In this document: positions 60,650 to 64,000 of the stretch, in pieces | How the letters are laid out: each line of letters begins with the position of its first letter | Numbering within the stretch: position 1 is the first letter of the stretch | Assembly: GCF_000364605.1 (NCBI RefSeq) | Contig: NZ_KB822582.1 | Coordinates: 65,446 to 129,445 of the forward strand | From: Nocardioides sp. Iso805N | GTDB taxonomy: Bacteria > Actinomycetota > Actinomycetes > Propionibacteriales > Nocardioidaceae | Length of the DNA: 64,000 nucleotides | Reading direction: 5' to 3' | Notes under the pieces: model-generated | The model's input: only the letters and a program-made list of their open reading frames with translations | What the model was told of the DNA's origin: nothing | Databases searched by the model: none | Position numbers and translations under genes: made by a program

Positions 60650-62014
60650 ATGAGCGGCGTGCGGTTCACCCACGACGGACCGGGGACCAGTGCCGAGCGA
60701 TGGCGCGCCCGCTCCGAGTTCGGCGACATCGGGACGATCGACCTGGCGCCGTACCGACGGGTCGTGGTCGTCGCCGCCCACCCCGACGATGAGTCGCTCG
60801 GTGCCGGCGGTCTGATCGCCGAGGCCACCGAGCGCGGCCTGGCGGTGACCCTGGTACTGGCGACCGCCGGCGAGGCCAGCCATCCGCACTCGCCCACGCA
60901 CTCCCCCGACGATCTCGCCGCGCGCCGACGGGCCGAGGCGGACGAGGCGCTCGCCGCCCTTGCACCTGACGCCGAGCTGGTGTTCCTGGGTGCCGCGGAT
61001 GGGGCGGTGGACGCTGCCGAGGAGGACCTCGCCACGGCACTCGTGGAACGGATCGGCGAGCGCGGGCCGGGCACGCTGCTGGTCGCGCCGTGGCGTCACG
61101 ACGGACACCCCGACCACGAGGCGGCGGGTCGCGCGGCAGCCACCGCCGCGCTGCGCACCGACGCCGATCTCCTGGAGTTCCCCGTCTGGTGGTGGCACTG
61201 GTCGGATCCGGAGCAGGCGCCCTGGGCGGAGCTGCGCCGCCTGCGGTTGAGCGCGTCCGCGCGGGAGCGTCGCGACCGCGCCATCGCCGCGCACCGCAGC
61301 CAGGTCCTGCCGCTCTCCGAACAGCCCGGGGACGAGGCGCTGCTCACCGCCGAGATGCTCGCGCACTTCGAGGGGCCGGAGGAGTTCTTCGTGGTCGCCG
61401 GTCCCGCTGACACCCGCCTCGAGCGGCTGCACGAGGAGGTCGCCGACCCCTGGGGCGTCGACACCCGCTGGTACGAGGAGCGCAAGCGGGAGCTGATCCT
61501 CGCCGCCCTCCCTCGGCCCCGCTTCGAGCGCATCCTCGACGTCGGCTGCTCGACCGGCGCCCTGACGGCGCGGCTGGTGGAACGGCTGGTGCCGTCGGGC
61601 GAGCTGGTCGCCCTCGATGCCAGCCCCACCGCTGTCGACGCGGCCCGGCGTCGGCTGCACGAGCCGATCGCCGCGGGCCGTCTCCGCGTCGACGTCGCCG
61701 ACGTACCAGGCCAGTGGCCGCACCCGCACGACGCCGGCTTCGACCTGGCCGTGGTCGCGGAGGTGGCCTACTTCCTCAGCCCCCGACGGCTGGAAGGCCT
61801 GGCCCAGCGGCTGGAGGACTCCGTCCGAGCCGACGGCGCCATCCTGCTCTGCCACTGGCGCCACCCCGTCGTCGGCTGGCCGCTGGACGGTCCGCGTGCA
61901 CATCGGCTGCTGAGCGAGCGGCTCACGCGTCCCGTCCAGGCGCGCTATGCCGAGCGGGACGTCGAGGTGCTGGTGCTCGCGCGCGACGACGCCTGGCCGG
62001 AGCCCGACCGGTGA
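60650..62014 (+). CDS. Bifunctional PIG-L deacetylase / SAM-dependent methyltransferase
   Basis: The 454-residue protein (ATG 60650) joins two enzymes. The N-terminal PIG-L/LmbE domain has the zinc motif AAHPDDES (residues 43-49) and a distal HPDHE (about 150), typical of N-acetylglucosamine-type deacetylases. From about residue 290 a class I methyltransferase follows: ILDVGCSTGALTARLVERL binds SAM, and VVAEVAYFLSPRRLEGLAQR matches NodS-like members. It may deacetylate and then N-methylate an amino sugar. The stop overlaps the GT2 start (GTGA). Confidence 0.92.
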   Translation: MSGVRFTHDGPGTSAERWRARSEFGDIGTIDLAPYRRVVVVAAHPDDESLGAGGLIAEATERGLAVTLVLATAGEASHPHSPTHSPDDLAARRRAEADEALAALAPDAELVFLGAADGAVDAAEEDLATALVERIGERGPGTLLVAPWRHDGHPDHEAAGRAAATAALRTDADLLEFPVWWWHWSDPEQAPWAELRRLRLSASARERRDRAIAAHRSQVLPLSEQPGDEALLTAEMLAHFEGPEEFFVVAGPADTRLERLHEEVADPWGVDTRWYEERKRELILAALPRPRFERILDVGCSTGALTARLVERLVPSGELVALDASPTAVDAARRRLHEPIAAGRLRVDVADVPGQWPHPHDAGFDLAVVAEVAYFLSPRRLEGLAQRLEDSVRADGAILLCHWRHPVVGWPLDGPRAHRLLSERLTRPVQARYAERDVEVLVLARDDAWPEPDR

Positions 62015-62721
62015 GGCGGATCAGTGAGCTGCACGTCGTCGTACCGGTGCACGACGAGGAGGCGCTCCTGCCACGGTGCCTGACGGCGATCGGCCAGGCC
62101 GTGGAGGAGGTACGCCGCCGGCCGCGGATGCCGCGCGTCGAGGTCACCGTCGTCCTGGATTCCTGCACGGACGGCTCCGCATCCGTCGCGACTCGGCACG
62201 GGGCGACCTGTGTGAGCGTCGACAGCCGATCGGTCGGCGGGGCGCGAGCAGCAGGAGTCGCCGACGTGGCCCGACGGACCGGTGGCACGAGTCCGGCCTC
62301 CGTCTGGCTCGCGACCACCGACGCCGACTCCTCCGTGCCGCCGTCGTGGCTCACCGCGCAGCTCGACCTGGCCCGTGACGGTGTCGAGCTGATGGTGGGC
62401 CGCGTCCGCCCGGACCGGGCCGAGCTGGGCCAGGACGTCCTGGCGCGGTGGTGGCACCACCACCGTGATCCTGTCCGGATGCCGGTCTACGGCGCCAACC
62501 TCGGCTTCACCCTCGCCGCCTACCACCGCGCCGGCGGATTCGCGAACGTGAGCGAGCACGAGGACGTGCACTTCGTGGCCGCCGCCCTCGCCGCGGGCTG
62601 CCGCTGGACCCAGACCGGGCCGTGGGTCCAGACGTCAGGGCGCACCCGCGGCCGCGTCACCGGCGGGTTCGCGGGCTACCTGCGCACCCTCGTCACGGAC
62701 CCTCACGTCGACACTGCCTGA
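62011..62721 (+). CDS. Glycosyltransferase family 2
   Basis: The 236-residue protein starts at GTG 62011, overlapping the previous stop. The GT-A pattern is clear: LHVVVPVHDEEALLPRCLTA, VVLDSCTDGSASVATRHG, the DxD-like TTDADSSVPPSWL, and GANLGFTLAAYHRAGGF. It should transfer one sugar from an NDP donor. It ends a three-gene operon with the deacetylase/methyltransferase and the dehydrogenase-like gene, pointing to one modified glycan or glycolipid. Confidence 0.9.
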   Translation: MRRISELHVVVPVHDEEALLPRCLTAIGQAVEEVRRRPRMPRVEVTVVLDSCTDGSASVATRHGATCVSVDSRSVGGARAAGVADVARRTGGTSPASVWLATTDADSSVPPSWLTAQLDLARDGVELMVGRVRPDRAELGQDVLARWWHHHRDPVRMPVYGANLGFTLAAYHRAGGFANVSEHEDVHFVAAALAAGCRWTQTGPWVQTSGRTRGRVTGGFAGYLRTLVTDPHVDTA

Positions 62722-62845
62722 GCCGCCTGCGACCCGACGACGTGCCACCGCGCCGCGGCGCACCGCATTGCTCGTCCAACAGCCCTCCACTGGACGCTTT
62801 CGCGGCCGATGAACGGGACGAACCCCGGACATCTTGGAGGACCCC

Positions 62846-64000
62846 ATGGCCACGTTGGCCTTCGAGCGTGAGACCGAGCGCCCGACCGCGCACCTGACCG
62901 AGCATCTGACCGGGCAACGCCCCCAGGGCTCAGCGGACGGCCCCGGCGACGACCGGCGTGGTGGCGGGTTGCTCACCAAGGTCACGATCAAGCAGAAGCT
63001 GTGGGCGATGGCGGCGATCGCGATCGCGGTCTTCCTCGTCATGACCGCGATCGGACTGCTGCGCGTCGGTCCCTCGATCGGTGCTGTCAAGGACAACGCG
63101 GCCACCACCACCGCGATCACCGAGATGAGCGCGGCGTACACGAACTGGGTCTCCAGCGACGACGACGTGCAGTCGGCATTGAGCGGTACGCCGATCGAGT
63201 CCGAGGCACCCGGCACGGTCGCGGAGATGATCGACGACCTGGCCAACGACTATGCGGACGCCACCAAGCACCTCGACGCCGCGATCGCCGCCGCCCAGAC
63301 CACCCAGGGCGCGCAGACGACCGCTGCTGTGAAGGGGCTGGAGTCGCTGAAGAAGCTCGTCGCCGCCTACCACGACGACATCGAGGTCAAGGCGATCACC
63401 GAGCTGCAGGCCGGCCACACCAAGGCGGCGGCCCGGGTGGCGATGATCGGCGGCAACACGATGTACACCAAGGTCGACGACGGCTTCCAGAAGATGTCGA
63501 AGCTCGCCAAGCAGGTCACCGCCGAGCGCACCGCTGACATCGACGGCAAGCTGAGCTCGTTGCGGTTGAGTCTGGCGGTCGTGGCGATCATCGGTGCGTT
63601 GTTGTTCATCGCGGTGGCGTTCTTCATCATCGGCTCGATCACGCGGCCGTTGCAGCGGGTGGTGGAGGTGCTGCGGTCGATCGCCTCGGGTGATCGTTAG
63701 AAGCGGGTGGAGCACAGGAATGCTGATGAGATCGGGTCGATCGCGACGTCGATCGATGCGGTGGTGGAGTCGTTGAACCAGGCCGATGTGGCCTCGGCGG
63801 CCGCGGCCACCGAGCGGGAGGCGCGGGCGGCTGCGGAGCAGCGGGCCGCGGTGGAGCGGGCCGAGGCCGAGGCGCGTCAGGCCGAGGAGCGTGCGGCCGC
63901 GGAGGCCGAGCGGGTGGCCCGGGAGGCGCAGATGGAGCGCGAGCGCCGTGAACGCGACGCGCAGGTCGAGGCCGAGCAGCGTGAGGCTGCCGAGCGGGCC
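62846..64000 (+). pseudogene. Methyl-accepting chemotaxis protein interrupted by an in-frame TAG (partial)
   Basis: The frame starts at ATG 62846 after GGAGG. The product has a cytosolic N-terminus, a membrane helix (about 53-72), a helical ligand-binding domain (about 75-235) and a second helix (about 237-262). The HAMP domain then reads VVEVLRSIASGDR, stops at TAG (63698-63700), and continues in the same frame as KRVEHRNADEIGSIATSIDA. The expected HAMP connector is G-D-x-S-K-R, so one C-to-A change (TCG to TAG) explains the stop. A long Ala/Glu/Arg coiled coil runs to the window edge. The signalling domain lies outside. The gene is interrupted here; whether it is dead is not certain. Confidence 0.8.

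Noticed and set aside
58225..61074. A 949-codon minus-strand open frame opposite the beta-helix, dehydrogenase-like and PIG-L genes
   Set aside because: Same reason: antisense composition, no motif, and it crosses the terminator at 59470-59509.
1..64000. tRNA or rRNA genes
   Set aside because: I saw no T-loop/acceptor pattern or rRNA-like sequence; a tRNA covariance search would be decisive.

Overview
The window is high-GC, densely coded DNA with frequent GTG starts and stop/start overlaps of the ATGA and GTGA type. This points to an actinobacterium. F420-dependent, MmpL-type and class F sortase genes, and a hut operon in the Streptomyces-like order, fit a Nocardioidaceae-type organism. The lineage is inferred from style and gene families, not from a marker gene. 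I saw no rRNA, tRNA, CRISPR array, transposase or prophage.

Layout. 1-5.6 kb: a partial conserved gene, a TIM44-like membrane protein, the ribosome-rescue hydrolase ArfB, a GNAT enzyme with a frameshifted tail, and a MarR-MFS pair. 5.6-10.7 kb: membrane proteins and two DHA2-type exporters. 10.7-13.5 kb: an envelope operon with a CHRD protein, a class F sortase lacking its usual Arg, and a Met-rich blue copper lipoprotein. 13.5-17.0 kb: PepP and an MFS protein coupled to an exported helical protein.

17.0-24.4 kb is the most unusual region. A six-gene, tightly packed minus-strand operon holds an MDR dehydrogenase, a degenerate PTPS/QueD-like protein, a GT4 glycosyltransferase, a flippase-like membrane protein, a RibD-type reductase and GTP cyclohydrolase II. 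Opposite it lies a CDP-alcohol phosphatidyltransferase-sulfatase fusion coupled to a small membrane protein. No ribE or ribH is present, so this does not look like housekeeping riboflavin synthesis. I propose an uncharacterised pathway joining a GTP-derived pyrimidine or pterin to an envelope lipid or glycan.

24.5-43.5 kb: Kup, an LLM F420 oxidoreductase, an AraC/DUF2000 pair, an MmpL-type transporter, a likely toxin-antitoxin pair, a PLP decarboxylase, a GGDEF-EAL protein followed by a possible acyltransferase, two dehydrogenases and gnd. 43.6-50.6 kb: a complete translationally coupled hut operon (hutH-hutU-M20 hydrolase-hutF-hutI), with an 18-bp palindrome at its promoter. A processive GT2 and an acyltransferase 3 protein separate it from an IclR regulator at 54.0 kb that may control it. 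54.8-56.8 kb: two divergent LysR regulators. 57-59.5 kb: a secreted GH55-like beta-helix protein with a fibronectin III tail and a strong terminator. 59.6-62.7 kb: an acyl-CoA dehydrogenase-like / PIG-L-methyltransferase fusion / GT2 operon. 62.8 kb to the end: a chemoreceptor gene with an in-frame TAG in its HAMP domain.
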